A program made the translations under genes and the position numbers. A stretch of 64,000 nucleotides of DNA from JBGYPP01 sp041838515 (GTDB taxonomy: Bacteria; Bacillota; Clostridia; Lachnospirales; Lachnospiraceae), in assembly GCA_041838515.1 (NCBI GenBank), contig JBGYPP010000018.1, positions 27,882 to 91,881 of the forward strand, written 5' to 3'. This document shows positions 9,296 to 17,070 of this stretch, in pieces; the stretch's first letter is position 1, and each line of letters begins with the position of its first letter. The notes under the pieces were generated by a model. The model was not told where the DNA came from, ran no database searches, and saw only the letters and a list, made by a program, of their open reading frames with translations.

Positions 9296-10855
9296 GTGTC
9301 AGATTATGTGTTGGAATTGAAAAATATTACCAAGATTTTTCCGGGAGTCAAGGCCTTGGATGGTGTGCAATTCGCCCTGAAAGCGGGGGAAATACACGCC
9401 TTAATGGGAGAGAATGGAGCAGGTAAATCCACATTTATCAAGGTGATCACCGGCGTGCATAAGGCGGATGCCGGTGAGATATGGTTGGATGGCAAGCGGG
9501 TGGAATTTAAGGGTCCTAAGGATGCCGCAGCCATGGGTATTGCTGCCATATATCAGCATGTGACTGCCTATCCCCATTTGAGTGTGGCTGAGAATATTTT
9601 TATGGGTCATGAGATCAAGAAAGGGGGATTCATACAGTGGAAAGAGATGTATGCCCAGGCGGATGCCTATTTGCGGGAGTTAGAGGCGGGATTTGACTCT
9701 ACCAGGGAGATGGGGTCTTTGTCCGTGGCCGGACAGCAGATGGTGGAGATAGCCAAGGCCATGTCCATGAAAGCCAGGATTATTATTATGGACGAGCCTA
9801 CGGCGGCGCTGACCAGACAGGAATCAGAGCGCTTATACCGGATCAGCGAAAAGCTCCGGGATGAGGGGGCGGCTATTATTTTTATCTCCCACCGCTTTGA
9901 GGATATGTATAGGCTGGCTACCAAGGTGACGGTATTTAGGGATGCCAGGTATATAGGATGCTATGATGTGGACGGCATCAGCAATGGGGATCTGATCAAG
10001 GCCATGGTGGGCCGTGAGATACAGGATATGTTTCCCAAGCCGGACATAAGGCCGGGCAAGGAGGTTCTGCGGGTGGAGGGTCTGTGCCGGGAGGGGTATT
10101 TCCAGGACATACACTTTAGCGTACGCAGAGGAGAGATATTGGGATTGACCGGATTGGTGGGCGCCGGCCGCACAGAGGTCATACAGAGCATATACGGCAT
10201 ACATCCGGCGGAGAAAGGCCGGATATGGCTGGAGGGGGAGCAGGTGCGTATCTCCAGCCCCAGCCAGGCGCTGTCGTTGGGCATAGGCCTGTTGCCGGAG
10301 GATAGGCAGAGGCAGGGGTTGATTCTGGACTGGGGTATAGGCCGCAATATCACCTTGACGGAGATAGCCTCCCTGGGCCGGCATGGGCTGACGGATGAAA
10401 AGGCGGAGAGAATGCGGGCGGCAGAGCTGGCGGAGCAGGTGGATACCAAGGCTGTGAGTATTTTTGACAAGGTCAGCACGCTCTCCGGGGGCAATCAGCA
10501 AAAGGTGGTAGTGGCCAAGATCCTGGCCTCAAAGCTCAAGCTGATCATATTGGATGAGCCCACCAAGGGAGTGGATGTGGGCGCCAAGGCGGAGATATAC
10601 CGCATTATGGGTGAACTGGCCGGCCAGGGTTATGCCATTATTATGATTTCCTCGGAAATGCCGGAGATACTGGGTATGTGCGACCGTATCGCTGTGATGT
10701 GCGAGGGCAGGGTCACCGGTGAGCTGACCAGGGCTGAGGCCACCCAGGAGGCCATACTGCGGCTGGCCATGGCCAAGCATGGGCGAGGAGAACAGGGAGT
10801 TTCCGCCGGGGAGGGAGAAGATGAAAAAAATCGGATTATTCCTGAAAAAAACTAG
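9296..10855 (+). CDS. Rhamnose-type sugar ABC transporter, ATP-binding protein
   Basis: A 519-residue double-cassette ATPase of the ribose/CUT2 type (RbsA, RhaT of rhizobia). The first cassette has Walker A GENGAGKST and Walker B IIIMDEPTAAL; the second has LVGAGRTE in place of a canonical Walker A, as is normal for CUT2 proteins, signature LSGGNQQK and LIILDEPTKGVD. The segment IYQHVTAYPHLSVAENIF is typical of rhamnose-importer ATPases. A GTG start follows GAAGGAGGGG. TATAAT at 9264-9269 may be the -10 of the operon, with no good -35, consistent with activation. It couples ATP hydrolysis to import through the two downstream permeases. Confidence 0.93.
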   Translation: MSDYVLELKNITKIFPGVKALDGVQFALKAGEIHALMGENGAGKSTFIKVITGVHKADAGEIWLDGKRVEFKGPKDAAAMGIAAIYQHVTAYPHLSVAENIFMGHEIKKGGFIQWKEMYAQADAYLRELEAGFDSTREMGSLSVAGQQMVEIAKAMSMKARIIIMDEPTAALTRQESERLYRISEKLRDEGAAIIFISHRFEDMYRLATKVTVFRDARYIGCYDVDGISNGDLIKAMVGREIQDMFPKPDIRPGKEVLRVEGLCREGYFQDIHFSVRRGEILGLTGLVGAGRTEVIQSIYGIHPAEKGRIWLEGEQVRISSPSQALSLGIGLLPEDRQRQGLILDWGIGRNITLTEIASLGRHGLTDEKAERMRAAELAEQVDTKAVSIFDKVSTLSGGNQQKVVVAKILASKLKLIILDEPTKGVDVGAKAEIYRIMGELAGQGYAIIMISSEMPEILGMCDRIAVMCEGRVTGELTRAEATQEAILRLAMAKHGRGEQGVSAGEGEDEKNRIIPEKN

Positions 10856-11822
10856 CAATTCCAGGGAGATGAGCCTGGTCTTGGTATTGCTGGCCCTATG
10901 CCTCTTTGTCCAGATGCGCAACAGCTCTTTCCTGCAGCTGGGAACACTGGAGGATATGTTCCGCAATTACACTGTTATCTTTATACTGGCCCTGGGCATG
11001 ATGTGCGTGCTGCTCACCGGGGGTATAGACATATCCATAGGCTCTTCTCTGGCGTTTTCGGGCATGAGTGCCGGCCTGTTGATGCGGGATTTTGCCATAG
11101 CCACGCCGCTGGCTTTTCTGGTGTCCACGCTGGTGGGAGGGGTGCTGGGCGCGCTGGTGGGGCTTTTGATTGCCAAGGGCAAGGTGCCGCCCATAGTGTG
11201 TACGCTGGGATTGATGAATATCTACCGGGGGCTGACCTATCTGATAGCAGACAACCGCTGGGTGGCCGCCTACCAGTTTACCGAGAGTTTTAAGCGCTTT
11301 GCCTTATCCAAGTACCTGGGCTTTGGCCTGGTGAACAATATGATAGCGCTGATGCTGTACTGCACACTGGCTTTTGGCCTCTGGCTGCGGTACACCACCT
11401 CCGGCCGGCGCATATATGCCGTGGGCTCCAATGGGGAGGCGGCGCAGGTGTCGGGCATCAAGACGGAGTGGGTGCAGATAGGTGTGTATAGTTTGATGGG
11501 TCTGCTCTGCGGTCTGGGCGGCGCCCTTTGGACCTCCCTGTACAAATCCGCCCAGGGGGATATGGCTGCCGGCATAGAGATGGACGTGATCGCGGCCTGT
11601 GTGGTGGGAGGCGTCAGCCTGACCGGAGGCAGGGGCAGCGTGGCTGGCGTATTCTTAGGCGCGCTGACCATAGCCGTCATAGGCAAGGCCCTGCCTCTGA
11701 TAGGCGTATCCCAGTTCTGGCAGAGTGCCATCAAGGGGGTGATCATCCTGGCGGCTGTGCTGCTGAATGTGCTGGCACAGAGGGCCATGGAAGCCAACAA
11801 TAGGAAAAGGAGGGAGATATAA
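10821..11822 (+). CDS. Sugar ABC transporter permease (CUT2), first
   Basis: A 333-residue integral membrane protein of the BPD_transp_2 family with about eight to ten hydrophobic segments. Conserved blocks include VLLTGGIDISIGSSLAFSGM near the N-terminus, GRRIYAVGSNGEAAQVSGI and CVVGGVSLTGGRGSVAGVFLGAL. The ATG at 10821 has GAGGGAGAAG before it and lies inside the last 35 bases of the ATPase gene, so translation is probably coupled. Forms the membrane channel with the next permease. Confidence 0.93.
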   Translation: MKKIGLFLKKTSNSREMSLVLVLLALCLFVQMRNSSFLQLGTLEDMFRNYTVIFILALGMMCVLLTGGIDISIGSSLAFSGMSAGLLMRDFAIATPLAFLVSTLVGGVLGALVGLLIAKGKVPPIVCTLGLMNIYRGLTYLIADNRWVAAYQFTESFKRFALSKYLGFGLVNNMIALMLYCTLAFGLWLRYTTSGRRIYAVGSNGEAAQVSGIKTEWVQIGVYSLMGLLCGLGGALWTSLYKSAQGDMAAGIEMDVIAACVVGGVSLTGGRGSVAGVFLGALTIAVIGKALPLIGVSQFWQSAIKGVIILAAVLLNVLAQRAMEANNRKRREI

Positions 11823-12829
11823 TGGCCGGCAAATCGGGAAGAACCATACACTATAAGCAGGATTTCTCTCCCAAGGCCTTTTTCCTGCAGTGGGAATGGC
11901 TGCTGGTGGTCATATTCCTGGGCGTGAATGTGATGAATCTCTATCTCTCCGAGTTCTACAGGAGCGTTCCGGGTCTGTTCAATGCCACCAACTCCTTTTT
12001 GGAGAAGGCCTTTGTGGCCCTGCCCATGGCCTTTGTGCTGGTGCTGGGGGATATAGATATCTCGGTGGGGTCTACGGCCTGTCTTTCAGCAGTGGTTCTG
12101 GCGTACTGTTACAATCTGGGTCTGCCCATGGGCATGTGCGTGGCCATCTGCCTGCTGGTGGGCACTCTCTGCGGCGCCTTAAATGGTTGGATATTGACCC
12201 GGTTCACAGAGTTGGCGCCTATGATAGTCACTCTGGGCACGCAGATCCTCTTCCGGGGTATAGCCGAGGCCCTGCTGGGGGATGAGGCTCGGGGCGGCCT
12301 GTCCAATGTGGCCTGGTTTTCCAATCTCTATTGGGGCAAGATAGGCATAGTGCCTATCATGTTTATCTTCTTCGTCATCTGTGCGGGGGTTTTTGGTTTT
12401 GTCCTGCATAAGACCTGCTTTGGCCGGCGGCTGTACGCCATAGGCGCCAACAAGACGGCGGCGCAATACGCCGGCATAGAGGTGCAGAAAATCCGTATGC
12501 TGGTGTTTACGCTGACTGGTACCTTTGCGGCGGTGACGGCTATATTCCTGGCCGCCAGAATGGGTTCCACCCGGGCGGATATCGCTACGGGATATGAGAT
12601 GGAGGCCATAGCCATGGCGGTGCTGGGGGGATTTAGCACCTCCGGAGGCAAGGGAAATTTTGCCGGATTGATATTGGCCATATTTATCGTGGGCATGTTG
12701 CGCTATGGGCTGGGTCTGATCAATATCCCCTCCCAGCTGATGCTGGTTATCATAGGCTTGTTGTTGATCATTACGGTGCTGCTGCCTCGCTTTCAGGCGC
12801 TGGTCAAGGGCAGGAGGCTGCAGGCATAG
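11822..12829 (+). CDS. Sugar ABC transporter permease (CUT2), second
   Basis: A 335-residue BPD_transp_2 family membrane protein, paralogous to the preceding permease (VLVLGDIDISVGSTACLSAV, GRRLYAIGANKTAAQYAGI, AVLGGFSTSGGKGNFAGLILAI). Start and preceding stop overlap as TAATG and GGAGGGAGATA lies upstream, a strong sign of translational coupling. Two different permeases with one ATPase is the layout known for rhamnose CUT2 importers. Confidence 0.93.
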   Translation: MAGKSGRTIHYKQDFSPKAFFLQWEWLLVVIFLGVNVMNLYLSEFYRSVPGLFNATNSFLEKAFVALPMAFVLVLGDIDISVGSTACLSAVVLAYCYNLGLPMGMCVAICLLVGTLCGALNGWILTRFTELAPMIVTLGTQILFRGIAEALLGDEARGGLSNVAWFSNLYWGKIGIVPIMFIFFVICAGVFGFVLHKTCFGRRLYAIGANKTAAQYAGIEVQKIRMLVFTLTGTFAAVTAIFLAARMGSTRADIATGYEMEAIAMAVLGGFSTSGGKGNFAGLILAIFIVGMLRYGLGLINIPSQLMLVIIGLLLIITVLLPRFQALVKGRRLQA

Positions 12830-12898
12830 GATGCTGACGGCCTAGGCCGTTTGGTATATATATCTAAGCCCTGCAGCAGGGGCGGAAATGGAGGAAGT

Positions 12899-13960
12899 AT
12901 GAAGAAAAAAGCATTGAGTCTGCTACTGGCTCTGAGCCTGATAGGCGGCAGCCTGGCCGCCTGCGGCAATCAGGGCGCATCCACGGGGCAGAGCGCCGCC
13001 GGCGCCGCCGGCTCGGCAGAGAGCGGCGTGTACGCCGTGGTGACCAAGTCGGCTGGAAATCCCTACAGTGAGAGGGAGGCCCAGGGCTTTGAGGAGGCCA
13101 TGGCAGAGCTGGGATACAGCGGCCAGCAGGTGGTGGTAAAGCATCCTGAGTCGGCAACGGCGGATGCCCAGATTACCATGATCAATGAGTTGATTTCCCA
13201 GAAGGTCAGTGGCATAGCCATAGCGGCCAATGATCAGGATGCTCTGCAGCCCGTATGCGAGCAGGCCAAGGCGGCCGGCATAGAGATTATCTCCTTTGAC
13301 TCCAGCCTTAACGCAGCCAGCCGTATGACCCATGTGAACCAGGCAGGCACCCAGATTATAGGCCAAACCCTGATGGATGCCGTGCTGGATCTGAGCGGCG
13401 GTCAGGGACAGTGGGCTATACTGTCCGCCACCTCCCAGGCTTCCAACCAAAATGCCTGGATAGCCGCTATGAAAGAGGTGATGACCCAGGACAAGTATAA
13501 GGGGCTGGAATTGGTGGAGATCGCCTATGGCGATGACGAGTACCAAAAGTCCGTGGATCAGACCCAGGCTCTGCTGACCAATTATCCGGACCTGAAAGTG
13601 ATTTGCGCACCTACCACTGTAGGCATTATGGCCGCAGCCGGCGTGTTGTCGGATAAGGGATCTGCTGTCAAGCTGACCGGTCTGGGTCTGCCCTCCGAGA
13701 TGGCCGATTATATAGGCGAGGATAAGGTGTGCCCCTATATGTACCTCTGGAATCCCATAGATATAGGCCGGCTGGCGGCGTATACGCTGGTGGCTGCCTC
13801 GAAGGGTGAGATCAGCGGTGCGGCCGGAGAGAGCTTTGATGCCGGGGATATGGGTAAATATGAGATTACCGCAGCCTCAGACGGAGGCACGGAAATTATT
13901 CTTGGGCCTCCCTTCGCCTTTACTCCTGAGAATATAGAGGAGTGGAAGAGCGTATATTAA
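12899..13960 (+). CDS. Sugar ABC transporter substrate-binding lipoprotein, rhamnose type
   Basis: A 353-residue extracellular lipoprotein. The signal peptide KKKALSLLLALSLIGGSLAAC ends in a lipobox (LAAC), so the mature protein is anchored through that cysteine. The rest is a periplasmic-binding-protein type I (ribose-binding-like) fold: YAVVTKSAGNPYSEREAQGFEEAM, AIAANDQDALQPVCEQAKAAGIEIISFDS and the late segment CPYMYLWNPIDIGRLAAYTLVA. GGAGGAAGT precedes the ATG; an in-frame open stretch upstream lacks family features. Captures the sugar for the preceding permeases. Rhamnose as ligand is inferred from flanking rhaA and rhaM. Confidence 0.92.
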   Translation: MKKKALSLLLALSLIGGSLAACGNQGASTGQSAAGAAGSAESGVYAVVTKSAGNPYSEREAQGFEEAMAELGYSGQQVVVKHPESATADAQITMINELISQKVSGIAIAANDQDALQPVCEQAKAAGIEIISFDSSLNAASRMTHVNQAGTQIIGQTLMDAVLDLSGGQGQWAILSATSQASNQNAWIAAMKEVMTQDKYKGLELVEIAYGDDEYQKSVDQTQALLTNYPDLKVICAPTTVGIMAAAGVLSDKGSAVKLTGLGLPSEMADYIGEDKVCPYMYLWNPIDIGRLAAYTLVAASKGEISGAAGESFDAGDMGKYEITAASDGGTEIILGPPFAFTPENIEEWKSVY

Positions 13961-13979
13961 TATAATGTAGCTGATGAGA

Positions 13980-14004
13980 GGGCTGCCCCCGGGCGGCCCT
14001 TTCT
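13980..14004 (+). terminator. Weak terminator or attenuator between binding-protein gene and rhaM
   Basis: GGGCTGCCC and GGGCGGCCC form a 9-bp stem with one G-U pair and almost no loop, followed by TTTCT. It may reduce read-through into rhaM. Confidence 0.5.
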
Positions 14005-14026
14005 CACAGCAGAAAGTGTGGCGCAT

Positions 14027-14338
14027 ATGGTGAAAATGTTTGTCATGCAATTATACCCCGGAATGGAGGAGGAGTACGAGAAACGTCATAAGGATCTGTG
14101 GCCGGAGATGGTGGAGATGATACACGCCCATGGAGGAAAGAATTATTCCATAGCCTTAGATCCGGAGAGCCTAAAGCTCTTTGGCTATATAGAGATAGAG
14201 GATGAGCAGCTCTGGGCACGGGGGGCGGACACGGCCATCAACCGCCGCTGGTGGGATTATATGGCGGATATCATGGAAACCAATGAGGACAATTCGCCCG
14301 TGGCCAGGGATCTGCGGTTGTTGTTTCATTTGGATTAG
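14027..14338 (+). CDS. rhaM: L-rhamnose mutarotase
   Basis: Interconverts the anomers of L-rhamnose so that the isomerase receives its preferred form. The protein is about 103 residues, the family size, and shows MVKMFVMQLYPGMEEEYEKRH, LWPEMVEMIHAHGGKNYSI, the tryptophan pair in INRRWWDYMADIM, and NSPVARDLRLLFHLD at the end, all diagnostic of RhaM. ATG 14027 gives the normal N-terminus; GTG 14018 in the same frame is possible. The ribosome binding site is poor. It is the last gene of the rhamnose locus. Confidence 0.93.
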   Translation: MVKMFVMQLYPGMEEEYEKRHKDLWPEMVEMIHAHGGKNYSIALDPESLKLFGYIEIEDEQLWARGADTAINRRWWDYMADIMETNEDNSPVARDLRLLFHLD

Positions 14339-14388
14339 GGGGGAGGCCCGGATAAGGGCGAAAGAAAGACCGGAATTTTTTGGAATTG

Positions 14389-14430
14389 GGGCTGTCGCAC
14401 TAACTAAGTTAGCGCGATGCCCTTTTTTTT
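14389..14430 (+). terminator. Terminator of the rhamnose operon
   Basis: A hairpin whose arms start GGGCTGTCGCACTAACT and end AGTTAGCGCGATGCCC, followed by eight T. Stem pairing is near complete with one mismatch and a one-base bulge. A second, longer hairpin follows within 13 bases. Confidence 0.85.
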
Positions 14431-14442
14431 ATACAAAGTTAA

Positions 14443-14487
14443 GGGGGTGTTGCAGTAACGATTTTTAATCGTTACTGCAACACCCCC
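14443..14487. repeat. Perfect 21-bp inverted repeat with TTT loop
   Basis: The arms 14443-14463 and 14467-14487 are exact reverse complements, opening GGGGGTGTTGCAG and closing CTGCAACACCCCC. It lies between the convergent rhaM and DUF2812-like genes. It could be a two-way terminator, or a remnant or miniature mobile element, since its outer ends resemble the termini seen in some insertion sequences. No transposase is near. Confidence 0.7.
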
Positions 14488-14527
14488 AGTTTTGTTGGAG
14501 AATATTGGCGCCGGGGTTAAAGTGTGC

Positions 14528-15076
14528 TTATTCCCAGATCCTGGCCTCCTCCTGCTCCGGGGCATATTTTCTCCGTCTGCGCAGGCCCTGGAGGAAAAAG
14601 GCGCTGCCGGAGATCATCAATCCGCCGGCTATGGCCACAGTGATCCACAGAGGCAGGCCCCGGGAGGGGGCAAAGAACAGTGCCTGCGCCAGCGCAAAGA
14701 GGGCCAGCATGCACTGGGATATGCCCAGGGCAAAAAAATGCGCATTGGCCCTGTGCAGCTGTTTGGACAGATGGCTTTTTTCGCTGTAGAGTTCCAGCGG
14801 TCCGTCAGCCCGGTTCTTCCGCAGATACAGCCTGCCGCCGTAGGAGGCTGCCACGGATATGCCCATCTCTTCCAGAAATGCCATATCATTTCTTTTCTTG
14901 GCGCCGGTATATGCGGGGAGGTCTATCTTGTAGATGTACTCTGCCGGCGACATATCCTCAAACACATATTCTCCACTGTGATAAGCGGTGAGCATCAAGC
15001 CCCTGCTTCCCTGCTCGTTCAGCCATTCTTCTTCCTTTTGGATATCCAAAAAGGTTTTTTTGATATGGGTTTTCAT
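14528..15076 (-). CDS. DUF2812-like membrane protein
   Basis: A 182-residue protein whose first ~110 residues resemble the DUF2812 domain (DIQKEEEWLNEQGSRGLML, PAEYIYKIDLP, FLEEMGISVAASYGGRLYLRK). Two hydrophobic helices follow at about residues 115-135 and 142-165, with a basic then acidic tail. Its ATG overlaps the stop of the padR gene (ATGA). Proteins of this family commonly sit next to PadR regulators; the molecular function is unknown. Confidence 0.8.
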   Translation of the reverse strand: MKTHIKKTFLDIQKEEEWLNEQGSRGLMLTAYHSGEYVFEDMSPAEYIYKIDLPAYTGAKKRNDMAFLEEMGISVAASYGGRLYLRKNRADGPLELYSEKSHLSKQLHRANAHFFALGISQCMLALFALAQALFFAPSRGLPLWITVAIAGGLMISGSAFFLQGLRRRRKYAPEQEEARIWE

Positions 15077-15399
15077 AAGCTGTCTCCTGTATAATTTGCC
15101 GCATTGTGCAGCATTTCTTCCAGACGTATGCGCTCCTTTTCAAAGAATTGCCTGCCTGTGTCCGTGATAAGATATGCGATCTTTCTGTCCTGGGGATGCT
15201 CCTCCATAGCCCGTATCCATCCCTTTTTTTCTAAGGTATCCAAAGCCCCGTAGAGGGAGCCGGCGCCCAACTGCACCCGCCCGCTTGTCATCCGCGCTAT
15301 GTCCTTCATCAGGGCATAACCGTGTGCTGGTTGGTGCAGCCGCAGCAGGATGTAAAAGACGGATTCTGTGAGAGCGCCGCTGTTGGCTGATCTGCCCAT
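15073..15399 (-). CDS. PadR-family transcriptional regulator
   Basis: A 108-residue winged-helix regulator. The PadR pattern is clear: LTESVFYILLRLHQPAHGYALMKDI, then LGAGSLYGALDTLEKKGWI, then RKIAYLITDTGRQFFEKE. It heads a two-gene operon with the DUF2812-like gene, joined by a 4-base ATGA overlap, and probably represses it. A perfect 12-bp palindrome lies 26 bases upstream of the start. Confidence 0.92.
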   Translation of the reverse strand: MGRSANSGALTESVFYILLRLHQPAHGYALMKDIARMTSGRVQLGAGSLYGALDTLEKKGWIRAMEEHPQDRKIAYLITDTGRQFFEKERIRLEEMLHNAANYTGDSL

Positions 15400-15424
15400 A
15401 TGGCCTCCTTTCTAGCTACGCTTT

Positions 15425-15436
15425 TCGATATATCGA
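15425..15436. promoter_or_regulatory. Candidate PadR operator
   Basis: TCGATATATCGA is a perfect palindrome, and part of it is repeated next to it (TATCGATA). Position just upstream of padR suggests autoregulation. Inference only. Confidence 0.4.
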
Positions 15437-15618
15437 TATTTGTAATAGGCGTCAAGCTGGGATGTATTGACGAAAAAAGTGAATGCATAAATGAAAAATT
15501 AGCAAAAAATAACAAACAAACAATGAAAATGTATTTATTGTTATTGAAAAGGCACAGTAATTTTGATAAGGTATGAGTGAAACCTGGGAACAATTCATAA
15601 ATGAAGTAGGGAGTATGT

Positions 15619-16124
15619 ATGAAAAGGATTTTTAGAATGCTTGTCGCGTTTTGCTGATTTCATGTCTGGGTTGTGGCATTTTTAACTCTGTACAAGTACA
15701 AGCACAGATCATGAGAAAACCTGTAGTGAAAGCTTGGCCTGGTAGGCCAGGAGGGAATGGGGATGGTTCTGAGGAGTGGCTTAAAGGGAATTATGGCGAA
15801 ACAAATGGGGCCTTTCGATTGGTTGGGTCTTGCTCGGGAATAGTATCAGATCTTGTTTCTAGAGAAAGAGCATCTCGTAGCATTCGTTTTGCTATTGTGG
15901 GTCTTTTGGGTGGAAATTGTCTGCCTGGAACAAGTAAACTGGTGAAATTAGGGTATGTTACTGTTCTGATCATTGCAGAAGCGGTGTCTGGAGAATACGA
16001 AGGAAATGATTTTCGGAGTGAAACATATATTTCAGGCAGGTGTATGAAAACAATCATAAAAACCTATGAATACAAAAATTATACAGAGCACAAAAAAACA
16101 TATGTTAAGTGGACGAAATGGTGA
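15619..16124 (+). pseudogene. Unrecognised exported protein, signal peptide out of frame (cassette 1, gene A)
   Basis: From ATG 15619, with AGGGAG upstream, the frame reads MKRIFRMLVAFC and stops at 15655. From 15651 a second frame is open to 16124 and begins LLISCLGCGIFNSVQVQAQ. Joined, MKRIFRMLVAF-LLISCLGCG makes a normal signal peptide with a lipobox-like cysteine; the two frames meet at a run of four T that would be in frame with five. The body (about 157 residues, with WPGRPGGNGDGSEEWL and SRSIRFAIVGLLGG) matches nothing I know. Its last ~45 residues (EGND, ISGRCMKT, TYEYK, WTKW) recur in the small gene at 16401. The gene is either broken or needs -1 slippage. Confidence 0.6.
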
Positions 16125-16387
16125 AAATAATGGAAAAGTATTTGCTGAATTCCATGCAAGCTTTTTATCTAATCATGTTGATTTTGGGGTACTTCTATGA
16201 TTACCCTGTGGAAGCTGTTTTTTTTGTATTTATATTTGTGCATTTGATGGAAATGGGTTTTTTTGTCTTAATACGTAACAAGGGAAAAAGGGATTTTTCT
16301 GAACTCTTTGCCAGCCTGGTGGTGGTTGTCTTTTTGATGGTGTGGATGGCATTGCAAGTGTTGGTATTTAGCGGAGTGGTGGCCTGA
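16118..16387 (+). CDS. Small three-helix membrane protein (cassette 1, gene B)
   Basis: An 89-residue hydrophobic protein from ATG 16118 (GTG 16109 would add three residues). Three membrane segments can be seen: QAFYLIMLILGYFYDY, VEAVFFVFIFVHLMEMGFFVL and ASLVVVVFLMVWMALQVLVF, with a basic loop RNKGKRDF before the third. Its start overlaps the end of gene A, so the DNA for its N-terminal (V)DEMVK also encodes WTKW and the stop of gene A. This implies translational coupling. Function unknown; an immunity or export role for the partner is speculation. Confidence 0.7.
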   Translation: MVKIMEKYLLNSMQAFYLIMLILGYFYDYPVEAVFFVFIFVHLMEMGFFVLIRNKGKRDFSELFASLVVVVFLMVWMALQVLVFSGVVA

Positions 16388-16400
16388 AAGGAGAAAAGAA

Positions 16401-16571
16401 ATGAGAAAAAATATGGAAATAAAGGGCAGCATTGGGTCTGCAATAGAAGGTAATGATGATAAATACACAACATCCATTTCTGGAAGATGTATGAAAACGG
16501 AGATAACCACATATGAATTGAAAAAGGATACTGGCTATAGGTATTCTTATATCCGGTGGACGAGATGGTAA
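16401..16571 (+). CDS. 56-residue peptide, paralogue of gene A C-terminus (cassette 2, gene A')
   Basis: A short open frame with a good ribosome binding site (AAAGGAGAAAAGAA before the ATG). It encodes MRKNMEIKGSIGSAIEGND, then ISGRCMKT, TYELK and ends WTRW. About 45 residues align with the C-terminus of the protein at 15619-16124, including ISGRCMKT-x-I-x-TYE and the terminal YxxWTxW. It lacks a signal peptide and the ~110 residues before the shared part, so it is either a deletion derivative or a free-standing peptide form of that domain. No function known. Confidence 0.65.
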   Translation: MRKNMEIKGSIGSAIEGNDDKYTTSISGRCMKTEITTYELKKDTGYRYSYIRWTRW

Positions 16572-16819
16572 AGAGAGTCGCAGAATCCTTGTTGCTAAAG
16601 TCAAGCAATCTGATTTTTATCCTTTCCTTGCTGTGGTTGCAGGAGGAAAGGCAGGAATACCGATGGGCCTGTCTGTATGTCTTTGACGTCTGCCTGGCCA
16701 GCAGTATTTTTTACCTGGCGACAAGAAAGGCCGGCGAGGTGGACAAAAAGAAAATTGTGCAGATGTTGCTTTTTTGCATAGGCATACTGGCCTGGTATTA
16801 TTATGGGCCTTGGACGTAG
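16565..16819 (+). CDS. Small three-helix membrane protein (cassette 2, gene B')
   Basis: An 84-residue membrane protein from ATG 16565 (GTG 16556 would add three residues). Hydrophobic segments: NLIFILSLLWL, WACLYVFDVCLASSIFYLA and IVQMLLFCIGILAWYYY, with a charged loop TRKAGEVDKKK. It has the same size, helix count, N-terminal (V)DEMVK and the same overlap with the end of the preceding gene as the protein at 16118-16387. Outside that overlap the sequence similarity is weak, so the pair may be old. Function unknown. Confidence 0.65.
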   Translation: MVKRVAESLLLKSSNLIFILSLLWLQEERQEYRWACLYVFDVCLASSIFYLATRKAGEVDKKKIVQMLLFCIGILAWYYYGPWT

Positions 16820-16858
16820 AGGGGCCAAGGATTCTATAGCATATGGCTGGGGGGGAGC

Positions 16859-16898
16859 GCGCGCCGGAGCTGGTGTATGGCCTGGCGCGCATTTTTTT
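16859..16898 (+). terminator. Terminator closing the accessory cassettes
   Basis: GCGCGCC and GGCGCGC pair across an 18-base loop and are followed by A and seven T. It separates the AT-rich cassettes from ileS. Confidence 0.75.
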
Positions 16899-16966
16899 CG
16901 TGAAGGCTGGGGGTATGCAATCCCTTTTCGCTCTGTATATGCCTGTGCCGTACACCCAAGGCCGCC

Positions 16967-16995
16967 TTGCAATTTCCCCTATTTTTCGGTATAGT
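16967..16995 (+). promoter_or_regulatory. Promoter of ileS
   Basis: TTGCAA, 17 bases, TATAGT, about 75 bases before the ileS start. The leader that follows is too short for a T-box and lacks the T-box GGTACCGCG-type core. Confidence 0.7.
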
Positions 16996-17070
16996 TTCTT
17001 CATATGGCGAGGGGTCAATCTCGCCTGGGCGGCAGAGTTTTGTCAGGCGGAGCCAGGAATAGGAGAGATT

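Noticed and set aside
16900..17070. T-box riboswitch before ileS
   Set aside because: No antiterminator core and too little space between promoter and start.
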